Source: Pedobacter frigiditerrae
GTDB lineage: Bacteria > Bacteroidota > Bacteroidia > Sphingobacteriales > Sphingobacteriaceae
DNA: 64,000 bases
Reading direction: 5' to 3'
Assembly: GCF_004331645.1 (NCBI RefSeq)
Contig: NZ_SJSK01000002.1
Span: 558,001-622,000 of the forward strand
Position numbers and translations under genes: made by a program. The notes under the pieces are model-generated. The model was given only the letters and a program-made list of their open reading frames with translations. It was not told where the DNA came from and ran no database searches. This document shows positions 55,565 to 64,000 of this stretch, in pieces (position 1 is the stretch's first letter; the number at the start of each line of letters is the position of its first letter).

Positions 55565-57244
55565 TTAGTTAGCTATAATTAATCGTAGTACATTATGAGG
55601 GATGATTGAGTTAAACCTTGCAATATTACCAACCAAAATAACGCTGGTACCATTTGCTATTGATTTCTCATACATGTCATAAACCCTTCCTTGAAAACCG
55701 CCTATATTGTTGTAACCTATTGCTAAGCTACCATTTGCTTCTAGTATGGTAAATCCTTGTCTCATATAGGAGCCATACTTATTAAAAGAACCAGCTACTA
55801 TTATTTTACCGTTAGCTAACTGTCCAGCGAAAGAGGCAAGACCTCCTGAAAAGCCTAAACTCGTAAATGTATTCACATTAGATCCGTCTGCATTTAATAA
55901 ATTTAAACCATCTACAGTTTTTCCGTTAAAAGTTTTAAATAAACCTGCTACTACAATTTTATTGGTGGTTGCATTGTGACGAATAGAATAAATGTCTCCA
56001 TCGGATCCAGTACCTACGTTAAATGTATTATCTACACTCCCATTCAAATTTAACCTAACAATATGATTAGCAGTTGTACCATTAAATGTGGTAAAATTAC
56101 CTACCAAAATTAATTTGCCATCTGCTTGCATAATGGCATCGGTAATACCACCATTAGCACCTATTGCACTTTGCTTGGTTACTTTATTATAATGGAAAGT
56201 CGAGTCCATTGAACCATCATTGTTTACCCTTACCATTTGACGCATTTTAGTCACATCGTAAACTTTTGCATCATAGCTAGAATTAGGCACATACATTCTC
56301 TTAAAGTTTTGAAAATTACCTATCATGTAAACTTGTTCGCCGAAAACAAAGGTTTTTTTGATTGTCCCATCAACACCTGCATTAAATGAGGAAATGGTGT
56401 CTCTATTTTTATAGATTTCTTCTGGTTTGGGATTAATTACGTCAACAATCACACTATCCAAGGTGCCATTAGCATTTAACCGGGTAATATTGTTAAGTGT
56501 TTGTCTATTTCCACGAGTAGAATTATAAGCAGTAAAACTTCCCGCTACTATAAATTTGCCTGCATGTGTACCTGTGTTAATCAGGTTAATAGCATAGATA
56601 CTTTGATTACCACCTACAGCGCCTTTTCCAAAATTAAAACTGTTGGCAGTAGAGTAAGCTCCATCACCATCTATCTGAACAATACCTCCATTAGGTAATT
56701 TTTCGGTACCCTTTAGTTCAAAATTGCTAAAAGCTCCACCTAGTAAAAAATTCCCAGTAGCTAATACTTGCATTGCGTAAACATCAGTACTTCCAGTACC
56801 TGTTACCGTTCCAGCACCATTTACAATCTTAAACGCATTGTCTACACTTACCTTACCACCCACTTTTACCACTGGACCAAAGAATAATTGGCCATTCAGT
56901 TCAACCCACATGCTACCAGTACTAGCATCCAATGGTACATTAAAAGTTATGGTACTATCTGTCCTTGCTGTTAAAGGAGCTTCAATCTCATTTACAAATA
57001 TCTTAAAATCGGTATCTTTATATTTTGCCGTTGTTAAACCGCTTACCTTAATGGTTAAGCTGGCACCAGCTGTTATAATATCAGGCGATGTATTTTTAGA
57101 AAGAATACTAATGGGCAATGCACCTTTACCTCCGGCATAAGGATCTTCTGCAATTCCTTTCTCTTTTTCACAAGCAACAATTACAGTCATGGCAAGCAGC
57201 GCTAGACCGATTAGCTTAAATTGATATATTTTATTTTTAAACAT
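55565..57244 (-). CDS. PUL lipoprotein with TIG-like domain and delta-60 repeats
   Basis: The 559-residue protein starts at the ATG at 57244; a TTG at 57253 is less likely. It has a lipobox (MTVIVACEKE, Cys about 25), a TIG/IPT-like domain (about 40-130, SPDIITAGASLTIKVSGL) and DUF5008-type delta-60 repeats forming a beta-propeller (AGSFTAYN, VGNFTTFNG, AGLFKTFNGK, AGSFNKYG, VGNIARFNS). It is probably surface-exposed and substrate-binding. It is the fifth gene of the PUL operon. Confidence 0.85.
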   Translation of the reverse strand: MFKNKIYQFKLIGLALLAMTVIVACEKEKGIAEDPYAGGKGALPISILSKNTSPDIITAGASLTIKVSGLTTAKYKDTDFKIFVNEIEAPLTARTDSTITFNVPLDASTGSMWVELNGQLFFGPVVKVGGKVSVDNAFKIVNGAGTVTGTGSTDVYAMQVLATGNFLLGGAFSNFELKGTEKLPNGGIVQIDGDGAYSTANSFNFGKGAVGGNQSIYAINLINTGTHAGKFIVAGSFTAYNSTRGNRQTLNNITRLNANGTLDSVIVDVINPKPEEIYKNRDTISSFNAGVDGTIKKTFVFGEQVYMIGNFQNFKRMYVPNSSYDAKVYDVTKMRQMVRVNNDGSMDSTFHYNKVTKQSAIGANGGITDAIMQADGKLILVGNFTTFNGTTANHIVRLNLNGSVDNTFNVGTGSDGDIYSIRHNATTNKIVVAGLFKTFNGKTVDGLNLLNADGSNVNTFTSLGFSGGLASFAGQLANGKIIVAGSFNKYGSYMRQGFTILEANGSLAIGYNNIGGFQGRVYDMYEKSIANGTSVILVGNIARFNSIIPHNVLRLIIAN

Positions 57245-57276
57245 CTTATTCAATTTTATAGGTAATTATTTAACAA

Positions 57277-57996
57277 TTAAGGTGTTGGAGGTGAAATACC
57301 CGCTGAAACAACCTGTTCTATAAACGTATCTGTATTGAACCCAAAGTTGAGTTTTGTCTTATTGAGTACATGAACCACACCATTGTTAGGCTGAATATCT
57401 GAACTAGCTACGGGGATGTTAACCAATGATACCTGTGGGTTAGATAAATCCGGTATATAAGCCAAATACAATTGGCGATATCCAGCATAAATCACACCCC
57501 CCGCATCGTTAAATACAACGCCAACATTCATAATTCTACCAGCGTAAGAGGTATAATTTTGACCAGGATAAGCTAGGTAAGATGCAGTGTCTCTTTGAGG
57601 GTAATCTTTTAATAAATTTTTTCCCTTGAAAATATATTGAGACAAGGCATTTTTCCAAACCGACTGCTTAATTTGCGACAATTGAGAAACCGTATCCTTG
57701 CCGTTAAATTTTAAATATTGGTTTAAACGTTTAATTGATTTATAAATAGAACCACTTGGTGGAGCAAAAAATGTGATTTGCTCCTTGTCAACTACGTCCG
57801 TCATCCCAGCTAATTCTATTACCCTTAAGGTACTATCGAAAAATGCTGGCTTCGATTTTAAGTACTGTAAAATTGTACCGTCAAATTTAGCCTCATGTAC
57901 ACCACTATCGAAATAATATTTTTTGCAGCCAGCAAACAACACTAATACACCGGCCAGCATTAAAAAAACAATTTTATTTTTATGTTTCATTTTCAT
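57277..57996 (-). CDS. Fasciclin-domain lipoprotein
   Basis: The 239-residue protein starts at the ATG at 57996, just after the SusD stop. It has a lipobox (VLFAGCKKY, Cys about 24) and a fasciclin-type FAS1 domain (about 35-225): ILQYLKSKPAFFDSTLRVIEL, ITFFAPPSGSIYKSI, LSQYIFKGKNLLKDY, and closing NNGVVHVLNKTKL. FAS1 proteins near SusCD act in adhesion or glycan binding. The role here is not proven. Confidence 0.88.
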   Translation of the reverse strand: MKMKHKNKIVFLMLAGVLVLFAGCKKYYFDSGVHEAKFDGTILQYLKSKPAFFDSTLRVIELAGMTDVVDKEQITFFAPPSGSIYKSIKRLNQYLKFNGKDTVSQLSQIKQSVWKNALSQYIFKGKNLLKDYPQRDTASYLAYPGQNYTSYAGRIMNVGVVFNDAGGVIYAGYRQLYLAYIPDLSNPQVSLVNIPVASSDIQPNNGVVHVLNKTKLNFGFNTDTFIEQVVSAGISPPTP

Positions 57997-58001
57997 ATGT
58001 A

Positions 58002-59516
58002 TTAATTCCAAAAATTATTTCCAACCAATTTAGGATTAGCCAAACGCTCTGCAGAAGAAATAGCTAATGGCCATGTCCATGCACCAGCATTGAAATCTGT
58101 TACAGTAATTGGGTTACTTGAATAATCTGCATCTAAAATTCTTTTGGTACGCACCGCATCAAAAAAGAATTGCCCTTCTCCTATTAGTTCACGGCACCTC
58201 TCAAAATAGAGGTCTTTTTTTAATTCTTCGCCGCTAGTAATCAGCAAAGGTGCGCCAGCCATTAACCTTACTTGATTAGCAAAATCTCTTGCTTGACTAT
58301 CGTTATCTAATTCTGCGGCAGCTTGGGCAGCCAACAAGATCATATCTGGCAATCTAAAAATGATAGCACTATCATCGCTATTCACGGTTAAAGTTGAGCC
58401 CGAACCTGTAGCATAAATATTCATGTACTTTTTAAATTGAAAACTATTTGTACCCGAATCATAATTCTCGAACCAAGTAGCTAACCTGGCATCTGCTACA
58501 CCTGCAGGAAAAAGCTTAATGATATAATCTTTCTTATAAGTCATTCTACTAGTAGCTGTAGTAACACCACCATATAATGGGAAATGTGCAAAGAAATAAC
58601 CATACAAAGCTTGTTGGCTAAAAGATTCACCGTAGTTAAAATCTTGTAAAATAGAGAACAAATTCTCAGGCGAACGACCTTTAAATATCCTTCTAGTGTT
58701 TTCTGCATTAATAGGTAATAGCTGATAATTAGTATAAGTAGCCAACTCATTAGCCAGAGAAATAGTAGCAGTATAATAAGGTTTTTTATCGGTGTTATCC
58801 CAAGCTGCAGCCCACATGTTTAAATGCATTAATAAGGCAATTGCACTTCCCCTAGTAGGCCTTAAACCAGCTTTAGATGGATCAGCGTTAACTACTGGCA
58901 AATCATTCTTTACAGCATCCATATCTGCAATACAATTTTTCATCACCGTTACTTGACCTGTTCTAGCTAAAGACTGACTATGGTAAGCATCAGTGTAGTA
59001 AATGGCATCACCGAAAAGTTTGCAGATGAACATATAACTCAGGTTACGCAAAAATACAGCCTCAGCTTTATAGTTTTTTCTTTCTGTATCAGACAACTCA
59101 CTACTTGATACTCGATCTATTTCTTTGTACAAGATATTGGAAGCAGCAATAACATCATACCAAGCTTTCCAGTTTTGCATATTATTAAATGAGGTGCTAG
59201 AAACTTGCTTTAAGTTGTTGGCAATTAAATTATTGTAATTGGTATTACCCGCAGCATCATTAGAACTGGTGCCCCCATTACCCGAAACAAAATTACCCCT
59301 CATCTCTAAAGCTGGTAAAAAAGGGCCATCACCAACTTTATCTCTCAATCGGGTATAAATTCCATTGGTAAAACCTTCAACATCAGTTTTGGTTTTCCAA
59401 AAATTGTTACCAGATAGGGCATCAATTGGCGTTACGTTTAGGAACTTTTTACAACCTGGTATTATAAAAAATAAGACCACTACTAACAGTAAATATTTTA
59501 TATTCTTCATTTTCAT
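58002..59516 (-). CDS. RagB/SusD family starch-binding-like lipoprotein
   Basis: The 504-residue protein has a lipobox (FFIIPGCKKFL, Cys about 22) and SusD signatures: LNVTPIDALSGNNFWKTKTDVEG, the TPR-like helices (about 90-210) with KAEAVFLRNLSYMFICKLFGDA, and a RELIGEGQFFFDAVR C-terminal helix. It forms the surface lid of the SusC channel and binds the target glycan. It follows SusC by 11 bp, and the fasciclin gene starts 5 bp after it. Confidence 0.96.
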   Translation of the reverse strand: MKMKNIKYLLLVVVLFFIIPGCKKFLNVTPIDALSGNNFWKTKTDVEGFTNGIYTRLRDKVGDGPFLPALEMRGNFVSGNGGTSSNDAAGNTNYNNLIANNLKQVSSTSFNNMQNWKAWYDVIAASNILYKEIDRVSSSELSDTERKNYKAEAVFLRNLSYMFICKLFGDAIYYTDAYHSQSLARTGQVTVMKNCIADMDAVKNDLPVVNADPSKAGLRPTRGSAIALLMHLNMWAAAWDNTDKKPYYTATISLANELATYTNYQLLPINAENTRRIFKGRSPENLFSILQDFNYGESFSQQALYGYFFAHFPLYGGVTTATSRMTYKKDYIIKLFPAGVADARLATWFENYDSGTNSFQFKKYMNIYATGSGSTLTVNSDDSAIIFRLPDMILLAAQAAAELDNDSQARDFANQVRLMAGAPLLITSGEELKKDLYFERCRELIGEGQFFFDAVRTKRILDADYSSNPITVTDFNAGAWTWPLAISSAERLANPKLVGNNFWN

Positions 59517-59527
59517 CGTTTAAAAAA

Positions 59528-62500
59528 TTAAAATTCTATGTTTAAACCAAATGCAAACTGTTTAGCTAAAGGGTATCCACCTGGATAATCCCTACCTAAA
59601 GTTGTTACGTTTTCTGGGTTAGGCCCAGAATAATTGGTAATAAAACCTAAGTTAGAGGCCGTTGCATTTACACTTACCCTATTCATCCCATATTTGCTGG
59701 TAAAATTCTGTGGCAAAGTATAATAAACCTTTACCGAATTTAATTTAAGGTAAGAACCATCCTCTTGAAACAAGGTTTGAGAATACCTAAAAGGATTAAT
59801 GATCGATGCTCTAATAAAATCTAGAGGATTACCATAAGCAGCTACATCACCTGGTTTAGCCCATACGTTATATTGAGATAATGGTACTAAATTGCCCATT
59901 GAAGTAGGGTTACCAAAGTTGGCAAATTGCGAAGCCAAACTGTTGTTTAAGATATCACGTTGCAGGGTAAATGAGGTGTTGATCTCTAAGCTCCAGCTTT
60001 TGTACTGTAGTAAGGTGTTAAAACCGCCCGTTATTTGTGGTTGTGAGTTACCTGCAATTACTTTATCGTTTTCATCTAGTACATAGTTACCATCTAAATC
60101 GGTAAAAATAGGATCGCCAGCTCTGAAGTAATTTAATATGTTCTTAGCCCCTACACGATAAGGTAAACCTGTTAATGGATCTACTGGCACTTGTCTGTTG
60201 GTGGCATATACACCTTTGGTATTATACAAATAATTAGATAATGAATTTAAGCCAAGGCGATAATAAGTATCTTGATCTTGAGCTGCGATATCATCATAAA
60301 TCCTTTCACGTAAACCATCGGGTAACTGCGCCAAAACCTCTCTGTTAATTGCCAAAGTACCCGTTAAACTTAATTTAAAAGGACTAGATGAATTTAAGGG
60401 ACGACCAGTAACCATAAACTCCCATCCATAATTTACGTTACTAATTTGTGTATCAGAAATGCCACCAAAAGAGGTTGTGGCCGACAAATCTTTATTCTTT
60501 AAAATGTTATCCGTTTGTTTGTAATAAGTATCAAATGCTAATGAGAATCTGTTATTAAATAAACCAAGGTCAAAACCGGCATTATAGGTTGTCGCTTTGG
60601 TAGGCTCCAAACTTAAATTAGGTAATAAAGAGGTATCTAAAATAACTGACTTACTGTTATTGTAATTTTCACCACCGTAGTATTTGCCATAAGCATCGTA
60701 AATACCACCATTTGGCGTAATGTTAGAACCATAACTTAAACGGAAATCTCCATAATCAAGCCACTTAAGTTTTGATAAGAACTGCTCTTTGTTAAAATTC
60801 CATTTTACCGAAATTGCAGGATTTTTCTTGTAGCCTGAATTAGGTCCGCTACTAGATAATCCATCTATACGATAGTTAAAATCAACTACATATTTTTGCT
60901 TATAGTTATATGAAAAAGCACCAGCAAAAGCAATTGTTCTCAAATCTGTATAGCCTACAGTTCCACCTAATGAGCTTATATAACTAGTCACATTGGTTAG
61001 TGGGCCTCTTAACTGATCATTTACTCCTTGTTGGTTTAAAATGGCATCTGCTTTAAAGAATGAAGACCTTAACTCAGAGAAAGCAAATAGAGAGAAATTG
61101 TGTGCATCCTCACCTTTTTCCTTAAGCGAATAAAAATAAGATAATTGGTTACGATTGTACAAGGTTGTTGATCTATCGTTATAGGTATAATATTGCGACT
61201 GATTTTCATTTAAAGCTGCTGGAGAAAAATTATCTTTAACACTAGATACCCCCGTATAACTTAAATAAGAACCAATTTTAAAATTCTTTAACACCTCGTA
61301 ATCGGCATTTACTGTAGCTGTTGTATTTAAAACCTTACTGTCATTATCTGTGGTTAATGCCCCTAAAACAGAGTTTACAGAAGAATATAATGACGGTGCG
61401 GGTAATAACGACGACGAACTACCACCGGTTGCTACACCTTCATTCTGCAAACCGTTTCCACTACCGGTTTGTTGTTTCTGTATAGAGTTATATAATGATC
61501 CGACTAATTTGAATTTATCACTTGGCTGATAACCCATGTTCATGTTCAAATTATAACGTGTATACCCTGTATTTTGCTGAATACCACTTTGATCAATAAC
61601 ACCCAATGCCACCTTATAATTAAATCTCATATCTCCCCCTGAAATATTTACGTTATGGGTTTGATTTACGGTAGGTCGGTAAAAATACGACTGCCAATCT
61701 GTCGAATTGTTATAATAAGCATTTAAACTATCTGAAAGAAATGGCGTATTATTAACCTTATCTATTGCATTGTACGCACTTGTATCGTTACCTAAAATCT
61801 GCGCTATTCTTAATAAGCGCTCGTCCTTTCCTCCAATTACTGAACGTAATTGAGGCACTGTAGACAAAAATGCACTTCCGCTATAACGTATTACTGGTAC
61901 TTTAGAGTTACCACGTTTAGTAGTAATTAAGATAACTCCATAAGCACCCCTCGATCCGTAAAGGGCAGTTGCTGCTGCATCTTTCAAAACGGTAATATCC
62001 TCAATCTCTTCAGGTGGAATTTGAGATGCCGGAGAAACGCCTGGCCCTGCTGGTTGAAAACCATACGAATAGTCTGCATTATCATCAACTGGTACCCCAT
62101 CAATTACATACAAAGGTGATGTTGGCGTAAGAAAGCTAGAATTACCTTCACCACTAACATTAATGTTAGAGATACCACGAATGGTAACTGAGCCCCTAAA
62201 ACCAGGTGCACCAGTATTATTTTGGATGTTCAGGCCCGGAACCTTACCCTGTAACAGAGAGATCACATCGCCAGCAGGTTGCCCCTGTAACTCTTTACCG
62301 GAAATAGTTACCGCAGAACTTGTATTTAATGTTTTAGTTTTGGTTTGATAACCGGAAGTAATTGTTACTTCTTTTAGTTTAGTATCACTTGATTCAGTTA
62401 AAGTAACATTGATAACAGTTCTGTTATTTACCTTTTCTCTTACGGGTTGAAAACCGATATAACTGAAAGTTAATACCGCATCGCTATTTACAGTCACCCT

Positions 62501-62689
62501 GTAACTACCTTCGCTACCTGTTTGTGCAACCACCTTACCGTCTACCAATACTGTAGCCCCTGGTAAAGTTTGCTTTGATTTTGTTGAGCCATCATATACA
62601 ACTCCAGTAACCGTAATTTTTTGCTGTGCAAAGGTTTTGCTCTGGCAACCCAAAATCAATAAAAATGCTATGGTGTAAAAATACTTCAT
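59528..62689 (-). CDS. SusC/RagA TonB-linked outer-membrane receptor
   Basis: The 1053-residue protein starts at the ATG at 62689; an ATG at 62725 adds 12 residues. The signal peptide ends LGCQSKTFAQ. A CarboxypepD_reg-like domain (about 23-110, VVYDGSTKSKQTLPGATVLV) is followed by a plug (about 120-240) with VLKDAAATALYGSRGAYGVI and the 22-strand barrel with final aromatic residue. It imports glycan or peptide fragments with TonB energy. It is paired with SusD downstream. Confidence 0.97.
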   Translation of the reverse strand: MKYFYTIAFLLILGCQSKTFAQQKITVTGVVYDGSTKSKQTLPGATVLVDGKVVAQTGSEGSYRVTVNSDAVLTFSYIGFQPVREKVNNRTVINVTLTESSDTKLKEVTITSGYQTKTKTLNTSSAVTISGKELQGQPAGDVISLLQGKVPGLNIQNNTGAPGFRGSVTIRGISNINVSGEGNSSFLTPTSPLYVIDGVPVDDNADYSYGFQPAGPGVSPASQIPPEEIEDITVLKDAAATALYGSRGAYGVILITTKRGNSKVPVIRYSGSAFLSTVPQLRSVIGGKDERLLRIAQILGNDTSAYNAIDKVNNTPFLSDSLNAYYNNSTDWQSYFYRPTVNQTHNVNISGGDMRFNYKVALGVIDQSGIQQNTGYTRYNLNMNMGYQPSDKFKLVGSLYNSIQKQQTGSGNGLQNEGVATGGSSSSLLPAPSLYSSVNSVLGALTTDNDSKVLNTTATVNADYEVLKNFKIGSYLSYTGVSSVKDNFSPAALNENQSQYYTYNDRSTTLYNRNQLSYFYSLKEKGEDAHNFSLFAFSELRSSFFKADAILNQQGVNDQLRGPLTNVTSYISSLGGTVGYTDLRTIAFAGAFSYNYKQKYVVDFNYRIDGLSSSGPNSGYKKNPAISVKWNFNKEQFLSKLKWLDYGDFRLSYGSNITPNGGIYDAYGKYYGGENYNNSKSVILDTSLLPNLSLEPTKATTYNAGFDLGLFNNRFSLAFDTYYKQTDNILKNKDLSATTSFGGISDTQISNVNYGWEFMVTGRPLNSSSPFKLSLTGTLAINREVLAQLPDGLRERIYDDIAAQDQDTYYRLGLNSLSNYLYNTKGVYATNRQVPVDPLTGLPYRVGAKNILNYFRAGDPIFTDLDGNYVLDENDKVIAGNSQPQITGGFNTLLQYKSWSLEINTSFTLQRDILNNSLASQFANFGNPTSMGNLVPLSQYNVWAKPGDVAAYGNPLDFIRASIINPFRYSQTLFQEDGSYLKLNSVKVYYTLPQNFTSKYGMNRVSVNATASNLGFITNYSGPNPENVTTLGRDYPGGYPLAKQFAFGLNIEF

Positions 62690-62724
62690 GGGAAATACGT
62701 TTTGTTTAAATCTATTTGTTTCCA

Positions 62725-63747
62725 TTAATCATTATCAAATTTTGGTTTATCCCTTAAAAACTGGAAGGTAATTTCCCAATCGCCTTGTTGGTAAATGTTA
62801 AAGTTCAATGCCACAAAACATTGCTGTAACACATTTCCGAAAGCTTGTCTGTTAAACCTAAACACCACCCTAGCTTGACTACCAGATAAAGTTGTGTATT
62901 TTGTTGGGTATGTACTTAACGGAATTGGATAAGCGGCATCGAATTTTACATATTTATCTGTCTTAACCATGTTAAACCCATGCACCAAATTTGCCCAATC
63001 TGTAGCCGCAAACTTGTTAGGATCTATAGGATTAGATAAAGTATCTGAAAATTTAAAAGTAAGGCTATTGCCATTTCCATTCCTTTTAAACACTACACGT
63101 ACATCAGTACCAGCGTTTAAAGGTTGTCCTCGCTCGCCTGTAATATTTACACCACTTGGCGACACAGATACATTAGGACCCTGACCAATAATTGGGTCTA
63201 AATTTGATGGCTCATATGGACGTTCTTTAAAAGGTAACAATCTCAAGTTTTGATAGTATTTTCTACCTCCAGAATTAGACATCTCCACATCGAAAACATA
63301 ACCAGAATCTGGTTGTGCTTTTATTTGATTTGAATTGGCAGCGGCCCACATCAAAAACTCTCCAGAATGTGGCCTAATCTCAAATAACTGATGATTTTCC
63401 AAGGCTCTTTTAGCATCAATTTCAGCAATTGATTTTTCTGTACCATCATAAGCTTGTTTCCAAACCATTACAGGGTAAAAAGCAGTTAATTCTGGTGCAG
63501 GCTCGCCTGTAAATGTCCTCATGTTTACGATCTTAAAATCTAAGGGACGGCTAGAGCTTCCGAATTGAAAATTGTTACTGAATAAAGTATTTCTTCCCAA
63601 CACTGGTTTGTAAACGTATTGCGTAAACTGCGAATCGTTACCAATGGAAAGTCGAGCATCTGGCAAGTTCTTTTTACATGACGAGAACAGACCAACACTG
63701 CCAAGCAGTGCCAATCCTATTTGTAAAGTATATTTAATATTTTTCAT
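62725..63747 (-). CDS. DUF5007 lipoprotein of the PUL
   Basis: The 340-residue protein has a lipobox (GLFSSCKKN, Cys about 24). DUF5007-type segments follow: NTLFSNNFQFGSSSRPLDFKI, ENHQLFEIRPHSGEFLMWAA and a closing YQQGDWEITFQFLRDKP. Such proteins precede SusC in Bacteroidota PULs and are presumed surface glycan-binding lipoproteins. The stop overlaps the alternative SusC ATG at 62725. Confidence 0.85.
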   Translation of the reverse strand: MKNIKYTLQIGLALLGSVGLFSSCKKNLPDARLSIGNDSQFTQYVYKPVLGRNTLFSNNFQFGSSSRPLDFKIVNMRTFTGEPAPELTAFYPVMVWKQAYDGTEKSIAEIDAKRALENHQLFEIRPHSGEFLMWAAANSNQIKAQPDSGYVFDVEMSNSGGRKYYQNLRLLPFKERPYEPSNLDPIIGQGPNVSVSPSGVNITGERGQPLNAGTDVRVVFKRNGNGNSLTFKFSDTLSNPIDPNKFAATDWANLVHGFNMVKTDKYVKFDAAYPIPLSTYPTKYTTLSGSQARVVFRFNRQAFGNVLQQCFVALNFNIYQQGDWEITFQFLRDKPKFDND

Positions 63748-63848
63748 TAGAATATATTTGTTTTTAATGGTAATGAAGCTATCATGGGCAAATATTTCTT
63801 GCTGTTGAACAGCTTGTCCATAATGGTTTCATCATTTTTTTCCTAGCG

Positions 63849-64000
63849 CTAATTATCTAATCTTACAGTAAACTCATCAAAGCCAAATTGATGCGACGAG
63901 GTAAGGATGTTAATGGTTCCATTATTGGTTTTAATGTTAACTGCATCGGTTGTGGTATTAACCCAATATTTAGTAAAAATAACACCTCTTGGATCGCTAA
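63849..64000 (-). CDS. Partial C-terminus of an upstream PUL gene
   Basis: The frame is open from the right edge to TAG at 63849-63851, giving 49 codons of C-terminus, including SDPRGVIFTKYWVNTTT and a final GFDEFTVRLDN. The beta-rich tail suggests another surface lipoprotein of the same operon, 101 bp before the DUF5007 gene, but no family can be assigned from this piece. Confidence 0.5.
   Translation of the reverse strand, partial: SDPRGVIFTKYWVNTTTDAVNIKTNNGTINILTSSHQFGFDEFTVRLDN

Overview
The window looks like a Bacteroidota chromosome, most probably a Pedobacter-like Sphingobacteriaceae. The evidence is a low GC content by eye, SusC/SusD genes, lipoproteins with a Cys-Lys-Lys start, GH97, a permease/M1-peptidase fusion, LytS/LytTR signalling, Bacteroidota-type conjugation genes, and mostly AT-rich translation starts without a Shine-Dalgarno. 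No database search was possible; family names come from reading the proteins.

Region 1 (1 to about 13.74 kb) is an integrated, decayed conjugative element. It keeps a short conjugation block on the minus strand (truncated traI, traJ, traK, a traL-like gene, traM, and a DUF3945/DUF4099-like accessory gene), closed by a terminator. It also has a DUF932 operon and cargo: a HEPN/Abi-type protein (R-x4-H), a left-edge gene that resembles the start of a reverse transcriptase, an HNH protein, a HELLH protein, and a 436-aa protein with a possible nuclease-like tail. A large serine recombinase forms the right end, and its last codons run antisense through tRNA-Leu(UAA), which marks the likely attachment site. 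A structured palindrome of about 110 bp lies upstream of the DUF932 operon.

Region 2 (13.7 to 20 kb) is host core: tRNA-Leu, tRNA-Gly, recX, a beta-barrel and a lipoprotein gene, a 42-aa membrane protein, a zinc-site-less M15-like protein with two peptidoglycan-binding-like repeats, and a NarL-type regulator divergent from a three-gene unit ending in its probable kinase.

Region 3 (20 to 49.7 kb) is mostly metabolism, transport and stress response. It holds an operon for glycerol-1-phosphate dehydrogenase, an OPA-type MFS transporter and a HAD phosphatase; a GH97 glucosidase; an ABC ATPase with a permease/M1 aminopeptidase fusion; a LytS/LytTR pair; an RND efflux operon behind a TetR gene with inverted repeats in its upstream region; an ECF sigma/anti-sigma/peroxiredoxin operon; and a group of small enzymes (VOC, SRPBCC, two DinB) beside a GlxA-type regulator.

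Region 4 (50.1 kb to the right edge) is one long minus-strand polysaccharide- or glycoprotein-utilisation operon: an unidentified partial gene, DUF5007, SusC, SusD, a fasciclin protein, a TIG/delta-60 lipoprotein, a DUF4983-type protein, an M60 peptidase with a discoidin-like tail, and a second DUF4983-type protein. Two features suggest glycoprotein or mucin-like substrates: the M60 peptidase, and the apparently inactive phosphodiesterase domains in both DUF4983 proteins.
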